From Paenibacillus graminis (GTDB lineage: Bacteria; Bacillota; Bacilli; Paenibacillales; Paenibacillaceae), in assembly GCF_000758705.1 (NCBI RefSeq), contig NZ_CP009287.1, positions 3,038,001-3,102,000 of the forward strand: a stretch of DNA of 64,000 nucleotides. Direction: 5' to 3'. Below, one piece after another: positions 8,171-15,567 of the stretch (positions within the stretch are counted from its first letter, which is position 1; every line of letters begins with the position of its first letter). The position numbers and the translations under genes are program-made. A model generated the notes under the pieces. It was not told the DNA's origin. It ran no database searches and was given only the letters and a program-made list of their open reading frames with translations.

Positions 8171-8551
8171 ATGAGTATGATAAGCGCTACTACAGATCTA
8201 GAGGGACAGTCAGGGCTTGTTCCTGTAAGAGGGGAAGATATCATATTTCTGGGTACAGACAGCTCCTCAAGCATCATATTATTGCACACTTTGGACTCTG
8301 TATTTTACACAACCGGTACACTAAAATATTGGACAAGGGTTTTAAATGCATCGGGGTACACCTTTTACTTAGCAGACCGTAACAATAGTATAAACATCCA
8401 CAACATAGTGGAGATCAACAGTCTTCTGAAGGTTGCTTACTTCGAACGCGAACGGACCAAGGATTCAAAATATTGCACAATGTCCAAAAGCGGCATCAAA
8501 AAAGTGTGCCAGCTTGTGGGAGAACTAAATACATCAGTGGTATTCAATTAA
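8171..8551 (+). CDS. receiver-less LytTR DNA-binding protein
   Basis: A 126-residue protein made of a short N-terminal stretch and one LytTR-like domain (EDIIFLGTDS, then SIILLHTLDS.FYTTGTL, then the IHNIVEINSLLKVAYFER strand-turn and a final SKSGIKKV helix). There is no receiver domain with a phosphorylatable Asp. GGAGG lies 6 bp before the ATG, 14 bp after agrD, so it belongs to the agr-like operon. It probably regulates that operon and nearby genes. How it senses the signal without a kinase is open; a direct hold by the membrane protein encoded first in the operon is possible. Confidence 0.75.
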   Translation: MSMISATTDLEGQSGLVPVRGEDIIFLGTDSSSSIILLHTLDSVFYTTGTLKYWTRVLNASGYTFYLADRNNSINIHNIVEINSLLKVAYFERERTKDSKYCTMSKSGIKKVCQLVGELNTSVVFN

Positions 8552-8552
8552 A

Positions 8553-8613
8553 AGCTATCCTTCGGGATAGCTCAAATGGGGTTTCAGAACCTAACCCTAA
8601 GTTCTGAAACCCC
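8553..8613 (+). terminator. tandem hairpins after the agr-like operon
   Basis: AGCTATCC-TTCG-GGATAGCT (8553-8572) is a UUCG-loop hairpin with 8-bp arms. It is followed by perfect 13-bp arms at 8578-8590 and 8601-8613 (GGGGTTTCAGAAC and its inverse) with a 10-nt loop. Neither has a T run, so they may stabilise the 3' end or form an operator rather than act as a classical terminator. Confidence 0.5.
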
Positions 8614-8618
8614 TGGAA

Positions 8619-8936
8619 ATGAAGGTGGGGATTTGTAGTTCTGGATGCATAAAAGTAGTAATTGATTTAAAGGTTCATGAAAATGGCTCGCTTATTGCGA
8701 TGACTAACTTTGGTGATTATTTTATTATTCCTTCGTATAATAATTTGGACGAGGCGACGGAATATTCGCCGTTTCCCGATTTCCTCAAACGTATTTCAGA
8801 ACATGATTTAGCAAATTTATATCAAATAAGTGACGTTGATTATGAAAATAAAAGGATTATATTTATAGGAGGAAGTCAAAAATCAGTTGGCGAAGAATAT
8901 TGGACGGATTTCATAAATAGTTATGAGCAGCAATGA
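8619..8936 (+). CDS. hypothetical 105-residue protein
   Basis: Not recognised. It is an acidic soluble protein with no membrane segment and an aromatic C-terminus (EEYWTDFINSYEQQ). No ribosome binding site precedes the ATG at 8619; a GGTGGGG a few codons in suggests the true start may be downstream. It is AT-rich like its neighbours. Its position after the quorum-sensing cassette suggests accessory cargo, for example an immunity-type protein, but nothing in the sequence proves that. Confidence 0.45.
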   Translation: MKVGICSSGCIKVVIDLKVHENGSLIAMTNFGDYFIIPSYNNLDEATEYSPFPDFLKRISEHDLANLYQISDVDYENKRIIFIGGSQKSVGEEYWTDFINSYEQQ

Positions 8937-8951
8937 AGCCTCGGAGAAAGC

Positions 8952-9377
8952 TTAAATTACGCCCTCTCCGCCAATAGCAGTTGCTGTGAATGCTATGGGT
9001 CCAAATAGATTTATAGGCAAGTTGCTATCATTTTGGATTACCAATTCATAGTTGTGGACTCCAAGATAAGGACCATCAACCCAGAGAACATTTATTTGAA
9101 TATCAGTAGTTGTAGTAAAACGATAAAAGGATCGATAAATATCAACTCCAGCACGCCGAATTATAACAAAGAATTGACTATTAGCAAGTGCAGTAAGACT
9201 AAAACTACCATTTAACTCGACTCTACTGGAGAAAGAGGCAGGATTAGCCGGACTAATATTTACTTGCGCTGTGGCTAGACCCGCTCCAGCTCCAGGAGTC
9301 CCAACAACCGTTGTAGTAATAGTAAGCGGGTCTAATGGGATTTTTGCCTGTGAACCATAACTTATAATTGTTGCCAT
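8952..9377 (-). CDS. hypothetical beta-rich, surface-type protein
   Basis: A 141-residue protein rich in Thr, Ala, Ile and Val with alternating hydrophobic residues, typical of a beta sandwich; it lacks Cys and has no signal peptide. A Gly/Ala-rich stretch (GTPGAGAGLATAQ) lies near residue 27. AATGGAGTGATGATAA gives a good binding site before the ATG. The composition suits a spore-surface or tail-fibre-like protein, but I do not recognise a family. Confidence 0.6.
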   Translation of the reverse strand: MATIISYGSQAKIPLDPLTITTTVVGTPGAGAGLATAQVNISPANPASFSSRVELNGSFSLTALANSQFFVIIRRAGVDIYRSFYRFTTTTDIQINVLWVDGPYLGVHNYELVIQNDSNLPINLFGPIAFTATAIGGEGVI

Positions 9378-9499
9378 TTATCATCACTCCATTTCAATGT
9401 TATACGTTATTCTATTGTGAATCTGCAATTATAGATTGGACTGAATTCCTGATGATTACATACATTTAAGTTGTACTCTGCTTGATCCTATAAATCTAG

Positions 9500-9682
9500 A
9501 TACTAGCGAGGGAATGTACAAAAAAACTTTTAACAAAAGATGCTGATCCGCAGCATGCCGGATTTAGTCCAGTTTCGCATCAGGAAAATTTTCCTTATCG
9601 TCATATACATAATGTTCCAAATAAAACGGATGGACAGTCTACTGCCAGTCTGATAGCACATTTCAATTTGAGGGGGACGTAC
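9500..9682 (+). pseudogene. coding fossil fused in frame to the YciI gene
   Basis: The reading frame of the next gene is open back to 9500 with protein-like content (SHQENFPYRHIHNVPNKT) but no start codon and no binding site. It is probably the tail of a lost gene. Part of it (9582-9610, with the palindrome AGGAAAATTTTCCT) recurs at 13804-13833. No other gene is seen between 9378 and 9682. Confidence 0.35.
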
Positions 9683-9976
9683 ATGTTTATTGTGAATTTG
9701 AGTTATATAAAGTCGATAAGTGAGGTTGAAAATCATCTTGAAGAGCATGTCAGATTTCTTGAAAAGTATTACAACTCAAATAAGTTTATATTCTCGGGAA
9801 GGAAGGTCCCTAGAACTGGTGGTGTAATTTTAATTAATGCCACAAGTAAAGAAGAATTAGACTTTATTTTGAAGGAAGACCCGTTTTATCAAAATAAAAT
9901 TGCCCAGTATGAAGTTATAGAAGTTGAAATTACAAAGTACGATGATCGTTTCGCTACCTTCCTAATGAAGGAGTGA
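9683..9976 (+). CDS. YciI-family protein
   Basis: A 97-residue single-domain protein. The conserved His of the family lies in EEHVRFLEKYY, followed by the strand FIFSGRKVPRTGGVILI and the KEELDFILKEDPF helix. YciI-like domains are ferredoxin-fold proteins with a proposed His-based active site and no settled cellular role. ATG 9683 is chosen because GAGGGGG lies 6 bp before it. It stands alone. Confidence 0.8.
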   Translation: MFIVNLSYIKSISEVENHLEEHVRFLEKYYNSNKFIFSGRKVPRTGGVILINATSKEELDFILKEDPFYQNKIAQYEVIEVEITKYDDRFATFLMKE

Positions 9977-10195
9977 TCACTTGAGCACTACATAAGTCAT
10001 GGAGAGTGATGCAGACTTCCACGTGGCGGCTTTGGCACAATCGAAGGTATCAGTATGTTGCGGCCAGAAGATGATCCAGAAGGGCGTGGATTACGGGGGC
10101 ATAGTTGAAGGATACTCTCCAGAGAGTATTAAGATAGCGGGTGGTCGGTTCATCCGAGAACGAGGTTCCGCTTTAAAGTGAGGACATAAGCTGCA
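9977..10195 (+). other. degraded stretch without a convincing gene
   Basis: A 60-codon frame (9999-10181) exists but lacks a binding site, and another frame reads GGFGTIEGISMLRPEDDPEG before a stop. Both look like remnants. The region ends at the hairpin at 10196-10229. Confidence 0.3.
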
Positions 10196-10229
10196 TAAAA
10201 AAAGCCCTGACCAGACCACGGGCTTTTTT
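10196..10229. terminator. bidirectional terminator
   Basis: AAAAAAAGCCC and GGGCTTTTTT arms around a 12-nt loop. It ends transcription from the 9.7-kb genes and from the minus-strand ferritin-like gene. Confidence 0.8.
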
Positions 10230-10390
10230 CTATTTTTCTGTAACAAATTTATCAACGATTTTTTGTCTGCCTTCTTTGTTGAAGTGGGGATCACAATCCA
10301 AAGGGCCATAATAAATCCTCATACATCCGTAATTTACTGGCTGTAATGGGGGCGGCAGTGCATGCAATTACTACCGGTATGCAGCTGAGT

Positions 10391-10912
10391 TCACAGCAAT
10401 AGATTATTATACTTCGCTGCATGCTTCTGCTCATCAAGAATAATGCCGTACAAAGTATCCTTATAAACGCCATATGGAAGGCCGAACCATATCTTTCGGT
10501 ACTTTTCAACTGCAGACAATTCACCTTGAAAGGCTTTTTGTAAACCGGCAGTATACGAAGTAACTTGTTCAGGGACTTCATTGCTAACTCCTGTCACTTC
10601 ATATCCTGTTAATTCCCTGTACATTTGCCGGAACATTTGATTATGCCCTCGTTCATCATTCCGAATAGAGGTAATAACTTCGGCTTGTTCAGGGTTCGGA
10701 GCAAGTTGAATGAGTTGGTCATAAAAAAGTTCATCATTTCGCTCGCCTTGGACTGAACTCCTCATTAATTCAAGTGCATCTGGAGTTGAAGTTGCCCAAA
10801 TAGGGACAAATTGTGATCTGAACCAATACGGATACACCATATACATGAGCTTAGGCCTCCAATAATTAGTAAGCATTCTATAATCAATCATATGCGCACT
10901 GGCCCATTGCAT
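10391..10912 (-). CDS. ferritin-like (rubrerythrin-fold) protein
   Basis: A 173-residue four-helix protein. It has the di-iron ligand pattern of ferritin-like domains: a Glu in QGERNDELFYD, DERGH (ExxH), a Glu in FQGELSAVEKY, and DEQKH (ExxH) near the end. A Tyr/Trp-rich lead (YWRPKLMYMVYPYWF) is like that of spore-associated ferritin-like proteins. The frame is open 43 codons further upstream, but AGAGGG 9 bp before the ATG at 10912 supports the internal start. The likely role is iron/oxygen chemistry; the exact substrate is unknown. Confidence 0.75.
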   Translation of the reverse strand: MQWASAHMIDYRMLTNYWRPKLMYMVYPYWFRSQFVPIWATSTPDALELMRSSVQGERNDELFYDQLIQLAPNPEQAEVITSIRNDERGHNQMFRQMYRELTGYEVTGVSNEVPEQVTSYTAGLQKAFQGELSAVEKYRKIWFGLPYGVYKDTLYGIILDEQKHAAKYNNLLL

Positions 10913-11466
10913 GTGCAGGATCCCTCTTTTTACTTTATGTATCCTTTTGTTGTTCATCACATTCCATTGTTCGCATAAGCATTTCCTGGAGTTGCCGTTG
11001 CTAGATGAACGTAGTGTTCCATCTGAAGGCGGACTAATCAAGTGGTTATTGTTCTTAAAAGGTGCGGATACATACGTTCATTAACTAATACTTGCTATTA
11101 TGGGATTTCAATTAAAATAATTAAATATTATGCTTTAAACCAGCCGTTTTTCCGGTTTGGAGAAACGGCATTTTTGTGCTGATTTTTCTTAATATACCTG
11201 GTGAATGTGCAAATATAGATTTCAAAAGTTGTATGGCTGGTACTGTGTGTTGTATACGCACTTTATCCGGTGCCGGAAACTGGATGATGAACATGCTGCT
11301 AACGACAATTTCTTTGATAGAAGTATTAAAAACTTCATATTGTAGGCTAGACGCGACGATGCAGAACTTAAAAGAACAAATGAAGGAACAGCAAGTAAAA
11401 TCAAGCAGTGATCTCTCTGTTTCTTTATAATAAATATAGGGTGATTGAAACGGGGTGATTAGGCGA
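10913..11466. other. 554-bp stretch without a firm gene, containing an orphan terminator
   Basis: The stretch contains the terminator at 11143-11175 and an 84-codon plus-strand frame starting with GTG at 11176, which has no binding site and lies directly after the terminator T run. I see no convincing gene. The terminator may close a small unrecognised transcript. Confidence 0.4.
11143..11175 (+). terminator. orphan rho-independent terminator
   Basis: GCCGTTT / AAACGGC arms with an inner CC/GG pair and an ATTTTT tail. No gene on the plus strand is seen in the 100 bp before it. Confidence 0.65.
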
Positions 11467-12432
11467 ATGTACGAGTGGCAGAAACAAATTCAAATAATCG
11501 TTGATGAAATTGACAAATATATTAAAAATTATAATGACGAAGCCTTGACACTACGCTTTCTATCCCGCAGGCTGGGTTATTCCGATTTTTATACAACGAG
11601 AAAATTCAAAGAAATATCGGGTATGCAATTTAGGGATTATCTGCGGCATAGAAAATTAGCCTTTGCCCTAAAAGAAGTTCGGGATAGTGAAAAAAGCCTT
11701 TTAGATATTGCTTGTGATTATGGTTTTTCATCACATGAAGCTTTTACCAGAGCGTTAAAGGGAACGTATGGTGTAACTCCAAGCGAATACCGAAAAAAGC
11801 CTAAGCCTGTCGTTCTTCGTACAAAAATAAACCCTTTCGACCGCTACTTTTTGGGATTGGGAGAGATTGGTATGTTGAAATCTACAGACCATGTTAAAAT
11901 TTATTTTGTAACTATCCCCGCTCACAAATTTTTGCACATTAAAAACTATGAGAGTAATGGGTATTGGGATTTTTGGCAAAAGCAAAGTCTTATTCCAGGA
12001 CAAGACTGCGAAACCATTTGCGGCCTGCTCGATAGTATCAAGGGCAAATTGGATGACGATGGCGGGAGCGAATCTAACGGCGGCAGCGGTCAGATTATGG
12101 CGTACATTAATGACCCGGACGGCAGACTCTGCGATTGGGGTATTCCACGTACAGAGTGTCATGGTGTACGACTTCCTTTTGATTATAAAGGCGAAGTACC
12201 ACCGCAAATGCTTATGGTTGATGTTCCCGAAGCCGAGTATATTGTTTTTGAACATGGGCCATTCGATTATGAGCAGGAAAATCGTAGTGTGGAGGAAAAG
12301 ATTGAAAAGGCAATGGCAACTTTTGATTTTGCAGGCACTGGTTACTGCTTTGATACTTCCCCCGGTAGAATAATTTACTTCTATTTTAATCCGGACCGGT
12401 ATTTTAAGTATATCAGACCAGTGCGGAAGTAG
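11467..12432 (+). CDS. AraC-family regulator with GyrI-like effector domain
   Basis: A 321-residue protein. Residues 1-110 hold the two AraC helix-turn-helix motifs (LTLRFLSRRLGYSDFYTTRK and LLDIACDYGFSSHEAFTRAL, then the family ending YGVTPSEYRK). The rest resembles GyrI/Rob-type ligand-binding domains (VTIPAHKFLHI near its start, EYIVFEHGPFDY near its end). GGGGTG lies 9 bp before ATG 11467. Rob/GyrI-type regulators bind amphipathic or aromatic molecules and control efflux or detoxification genes. No target gene is adjacent. Confidence 0.85.
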   Translation: MYEWQKQIQIIVDEIDKYIKNYNDEALTLRFLSRRLGYSDFYTTRKFKEISGMQFRDYLRHRKLAFALKEVRDSEKSLLDIACDYGFSSHEAFTRALKGTYGVTPSEYRKKPKPVVLRTKINPFDRYFLGLGEIGMLKSTDHVKIYFVTIPAHKFLHIKNYESNGYWDFWQKQSLIPGQDCETICGLLDSIKGKLDDDGGSESNGGSGQIMAYINDPDGRLCDWGIPRTECHGVRLPFDYKGEVPPQMLMVDVPEAEYIVFEHGPFDYEQENRSVEEKIEKAMATFDFAGTGYCFDTSPGRIIYFYFNPDRYFKYIRPVRK

Positions 12433-12594
12433 ATAAAATCGACTGCCTGTCCGCTATTGTTTCTAACGGGAAAACCAAACAGAAAATTCCACTTTGATGA
12501 AGTGTGCGTAATGAATATCCTTTCACAGTCCTTGTCACACTCATGCATCATTGATGCTGGCATCAGGCGAAAATGTGAAGATAGTGTCCGAGAG

Positions 12595-12740
12595 GTTTAG
12601 ACACGCCAATATCGCATCACACTGGACACGTACAGCCATCTGTTGCCAAACAAGCAAAGGGGCGCTGCTCAAAACTTCGATAATCTAATGCTAGCTAGTG
12701 ACTCCTTTTTCAAATCCACATATTCCCTCAATAACCCTTA
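12595..12740 (+). pseudogene. C-terminal relic of a tyrosine recombinase (integrase)
   Basis: The stretch TLDTYSHLLPNKQRGAAQNF matches the C-terminal catalytic-Tyr segment of phage-type tyrosine recombinases (usual form NI..TLDTYSH.LP). The preceding ANIA lies in another frame, so a one-base change has broken it, and nothing of the Arg-His-x-x-Arg core remains. It marks a past mobile element between the two SOS cassettes. The rest of 12433-12831 holds no gene I can support. Confidence 0.7.
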
Positions 12741-12831
12741 AGTGTATTGTAAATTTCTGTCGAATAACAGACTGTTTGTTCGCCTTTATTTAGTGTAGGC
12801 TTGGTACATACAATTTAAAAGGAGAGTACAT

Positions 12832-13716
12832 ATGAAGAAAATCTTTTTGCTTGTTGTATCTTGTATAATTTTTACTGTAATACTGGCTAAACCATTAGTC
12901 AATGCAGCTACCACTGAGGAAGTGAATTTAGTGCCTGTTATGACTTCTAACACGGCTCCTTCTGGAATTGCGAGTGCGAGTAGTATTTGGAGTACGAACC
13001 ACCAAGCCTTTAGTGTATTTGACGGAAAACCTAATGATGTTGGATGGGCATCCAATGTAACCCAGGCTGGATGGATCGCTTATGAGTTTGAGGCCTCAGT
13101 CGTAGTTAATAAATATAAATTGATGCCACGTGGAGAAGACATCAGCTTTGCCAAAGAGTGCCCTCGTGATTGGACGTTTGAAGGTTGGAATGGAACTGAT
13201 TGGGTAGTACTTGATAAACAGGCAAACGTATCGGATTGGGCTAAAGGTGTCAAAAAGGTGTTCTCATTCGAGAATGGGGTAGCTTTTAAAAAGTACCGAT
13301 TGAATATTACCATGAACAATGGTACTACCGCTGTAACCCTTGGAGCATTTGAAATGTATAATTCAACACCAGGACCAACACCTACCGTCACACCAGAACC
13401 AACTGTTGAGCCAACACCAACGATTACGCCTACACCTTCACCAACCGCAACACCATCGCCAACTCCAGAGCAACCGACCGGTAACCGTGCAATCCTGGTT
13501 GTAACGATGAACACCGGCCTTGAAAAAGAATTTGACCTGAGTATGGAAGAAGTGAATTCCTTTATCACCTGGTATGAGAATAAGCAAGCCGGTGCAGGGA
13601 AGGCATCGTATGCTATTGATAAGCATGACAACAACAAAGGGCCGTTCACCAACCGAAAAGACTATGTGATCTTTGATAAGATCCTCACCTTCAGTGTGGA
13701 TGAATATTCGAAATAG
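12832..13716 (+). CDS. secreted protein with F5/8-type (discoidin-like) domain
   Basis: A 294-residue protein. A signal peptide spans residues 1-25 (MKK, hydrophobic core, VNA cut). Residues 40-180 read like an F5/8 C/discoidin-type carbohydrate-binding fold (SIWSTNHQAFSVFDG, DVGWASN, WIAYEF, KYKLMPRG, WTFEGWNGTDW, YRLNITMNNG). A Pro/Thr linker of TPT, TPEP and TPSP repeats (about 183-217) joins a 75-residue C-terminal domain of unknown type. AAGGAGAG lies before the ATG. It probably binds glycans outside the cell; no catalytic residues are seen. Confidence 0.8.
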   Translation: MKKIFLLVVSCIIFTVILAKPLVNAATTEEVNLVPVMTSNTAPSGIASASSIWSTNHQAFSVFDGKPNDVGWASNVTQAGWIAYEFEASVVVNKYKLMPRGEDISFAKECPRDWTFEGWNGTDWVVLDKQANVSDWAKGVKKVFSFENGVAFKKYRLNITMNNGTTAVTLGAFEMYNSTPGPTPTVTPEPTVEPTPTITPTPSPTATPSPTPEQPTGNRAILVVTMNTGLEKEFDLSMEEVNSFITWYENKQAGAGKASYAIDKHDNNKGPFTNRKDYVIFDKILTFSVDEYSK

Positions 13717-13910
13717 CATTTACAACTTGTTCTAGGCACAATAAAATAAATGTAACGGATGTACCGTACCCTGCCAGTAATGGTGGGGTATTTCTTTTCG
13801 TTAAGGAAAATTTATCCTTATCGTCACATACATTGATCCAGATGTGCTATTGTTTTATTACACGGATCGGAAGCACCGAGCGTGCAGTCCGAAAGCATCG
13901 GCAAAACTAA

Positions 13911-13953
13911 AAGCCCGTCAACCTTAACTGGTCGGCGGGCTTACTGTTTTTTT
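13911..13953. terminator. bidirectional terminator
   Basis: AAGCCCG / CGGGCTT outer arms with a second inner ACC/GGT pair, followed by T7 on the plus strand and by TTTTAGTTTT on the minus strand. It separates two converging genes. Confidence 0.7.
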
Positions 13954-14503
13954 AAAGTCTGACTACATTGGATTCGCGAGGGGAATTGTTTATGTTTTTG
14001 CAGAAGTCATTTATGCCAAACGATATAACGTCTTGAAAAGTTACTGCCGACAACTCCCCTTTAGAATCGATAAAATTAAATATCATATAATGGTTAGTTT
14101 TTCCTTTCTTCTTTTTGTTTCCTATACCGGACATTCCCCCGACAATTGTCCCTAGTCCTGGGACAAGCAGTGTGCCGATTACAGCACGACCAACAACGCT
14201 TTTTCCCTTTTCGATTAACTCTTTCTCACTTTTGGCTTCGGCGGCTCTAAGTTGGTCCAGGTATATTTCAAACTTTTGTTTGCTTGAATCAATAAGTACA
14301 CGATCAGAAAATCTAAAGATTTTGCACTCGACATTTCCGATGCCAAGCCCTTCCACGTGAGTTACATAAATCCCTTGCAATGCTCCGGTTTCCGCGATCT
14401 CTTCTTTAAGCTTTTTCGATTTTTCAATTCCTTGTTTTACTCCATAAACGGCAGCCCCTATAAAGATAATTGCAAGTAATCCTAAAATGACAAATACAAT
14501 CAT
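13952..14503 (-). CDS. hypothetical membrane-anchored protein
   Basis: A 183-residue protein with one N-terminal membrane helix (IVFVILGLLAIIFIGAAVYG), a charged stretch, and a soluble part containing a glycine-rich hydrophobic segment (VIGTLLVPGLGTIVGGMSGIG) followed by five basic residues. The rest is beta-rich. I do not recognise a family. The gene stands alone behind the 13911 terminator. Confidence 0.6.
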   Translation of the reverse strand: MIVFVILGLLAIIFIGAAVYGVKQGIEKSKKLKEEIAETGALQGIYVTHVEGLGIGNVECKIFRFSDRVLIDSSKQKFEIYLDQLRAAEAKSEKELIEKGKSVVGRAVIGTLLVPGLGTIVGGMSGIGNKKKKGKTNHYMIFNFIDSKGELSAVTFQDVISFGINDFCKNINNSPRESNVVRL

Positions 14504-14716
14504 GATTATCCCCCTAAATTTGATAATTAATCAAAATCATTCTATCAAAATTGGGTAATATTTACTATGTAATTTTTAAGCTTGGGAATATGCTCACTGG
14601 TTTCGGTGGGCTTTTTGTCGTTTACATAAATAACCTTGTCAAATATACTGATTAGCAAATACTAAAATTGCACTTCGGGAGTGGTTTATATACCAAGTCA
14701 AGAGGCAGTTTTTAAA

Positions 14717-14925
14717 ATGAAATCAATGTTTAACCCTAAAGATGAATTAGCCCAATGGGTTCTGAAAATTGCCATGTCCAGAAATGATTTTCTATATGTT
14801 CATAATCGCCTTCGTGATTTGCAACCATAATCTTGGAGCATATTAATTTGGTATTTGCTGATGATCTTGCTTTAAAGCTAAGTTTAGGTGAGATTTCTGA
14901 GGTGTTTTTCCTTCAGAATTTGTAA
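14717..14925 (+). pseudogene. probable frameshifted small-protein relic
   Basis: An ATG frame gives 37 codons (ELAQWVLKIAMSRNDFLYVH within it) and stops at 14830. The adjacent frame then continues with EHINLVFADDLALKLS to a stop at 14925. The two halves read like one protein broken by a frameshift. The rest of 14504-15000 holds only AT-rich intergenic DNA. Confidence 0.4.
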
Positions 14926-15000
14926 TGATTTATCAAAAGTGATAACTTATCTTTAAAGGAGGAAAATATGGACATCTTAATGTTTTTACCTAATTGTGGT

Positions 15001-15020
15001 TATAATACAAACAAACGTTC
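15001..15020 (+). promoter_or_regulatory. SOS promoter of the second cassette, one LexA-type box
   Basis: TATAAT at 15001-15006 followed by AAACAAACGTTC at 15009-15020 repeats the -10 and downstream box of the first cassette. The upstream box of the first copy has diverged and is not recognisable here. Confidence 0.65.
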
Positions 15021-15040
15021 TTGTCTCTGGAGGCGATCAA

Positions 15041-15238
15041 ATGCACATGCACATTGGTCATACCGTTGAAATAGTATATATGGATAAAGCGGGAAAGATC
15101 ACGCAGCGCAAGAGTGAAGTACACGGCATCCACGATGGCCGTATACGGGCGACCTGCCTGACTACCGGCGCGCCTCGGGTATTCCTGGTCGCCAACATCA
15201 TGGCCTGGCAGCCAGTGCAGGAGAGGAGATATGCTTGA
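15041..15238 (+). CDS. second copy of small WYL-like protein
   Basis: A 65-residue paralogue of the protein at 4785, sharing VEIVYMDKAGKITQRKSEV, then LTTGAPRVFLVANIMAW and the ending RRYA. CTGGAGG lies 7 bp before the ATG. As in the first cassette, its stop overlaps the next start. It appears intact although the polymerase it accompanied is gone. Confidence 0.65.
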   Translation: MHMHIGHTVEIVYMDKAGKITQRKSEVHGIHDGRIRATCLTTGAPRVFLVANIMAWQPVQERRYA

Positions 15239-15458
15239 CGATACCCCGCGTAAGCTGCTGCGTGTCATCGCACAGTTTCGTTACCATTTCAGGCGGATGC
15301 CGAATCTTCCGGAGTTAAGGCGGTTAAGCGGGCGGCGGCCAGCGGAGATAAACAAGGGGTTTAAAATACTGGTCGCTGAAAATTACATAACCTGGAGTCC
15401 GTCTCAACCTATCGAGACAGCCGTCATTATTGAGGGCTGGAAAAGGTGTTCCGTATGA
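15231..15458 (+). CDS. small winged-helix protein in place of the polymerase
   Basis: A 75-residue protein reading as a single winged helix-turn-helix (RKLLRVIAQFRYHFRRMP, then LPELRRLSGRRPAEINKGF as recognition region, then a wing and TAVIIEGW), similar in plan to the N-terminal DNA-binding domain of LexA but with no protease domain. It overlaps the upstream gene by 8 bp exactly where the polymerase starts in the first copy. It may be a DNA-binding accessory of SOS cassettes or a fragment of a larger gene. Confidence 0.55.
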   Translation: MLDDTPRKLLRVIAQFRYHFRRMPNLPELRRLSGRRPAEINKGFKILVAENYITWSPSQPIETAVIIEGWKRCSV

Positions 15459-15534
15459 TACGATGCCGCAGGGAGGCGCACAGAACGCAAGTGGCGGCAC
15501 TAACATAGATTGCTGGCTGTATCATTAGAGGGGT

Positions 15535-15567
15535 CACAGTGACCAGGTTGGAGGTCATTATAAATGA
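15535..15567 (+). pseudogene. 3' relic of a Y-family polymerase gene
   Basis: The last eleven codons before the third gene read HSDQVGGHYK-stop, matching the AEQIGGHYR-stop end of the intact polymerase, with the same ATGA overlap into the next gene. This shows that the second cassette once carried the polymerase and lost it by deletion. Confidence 0.6.
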
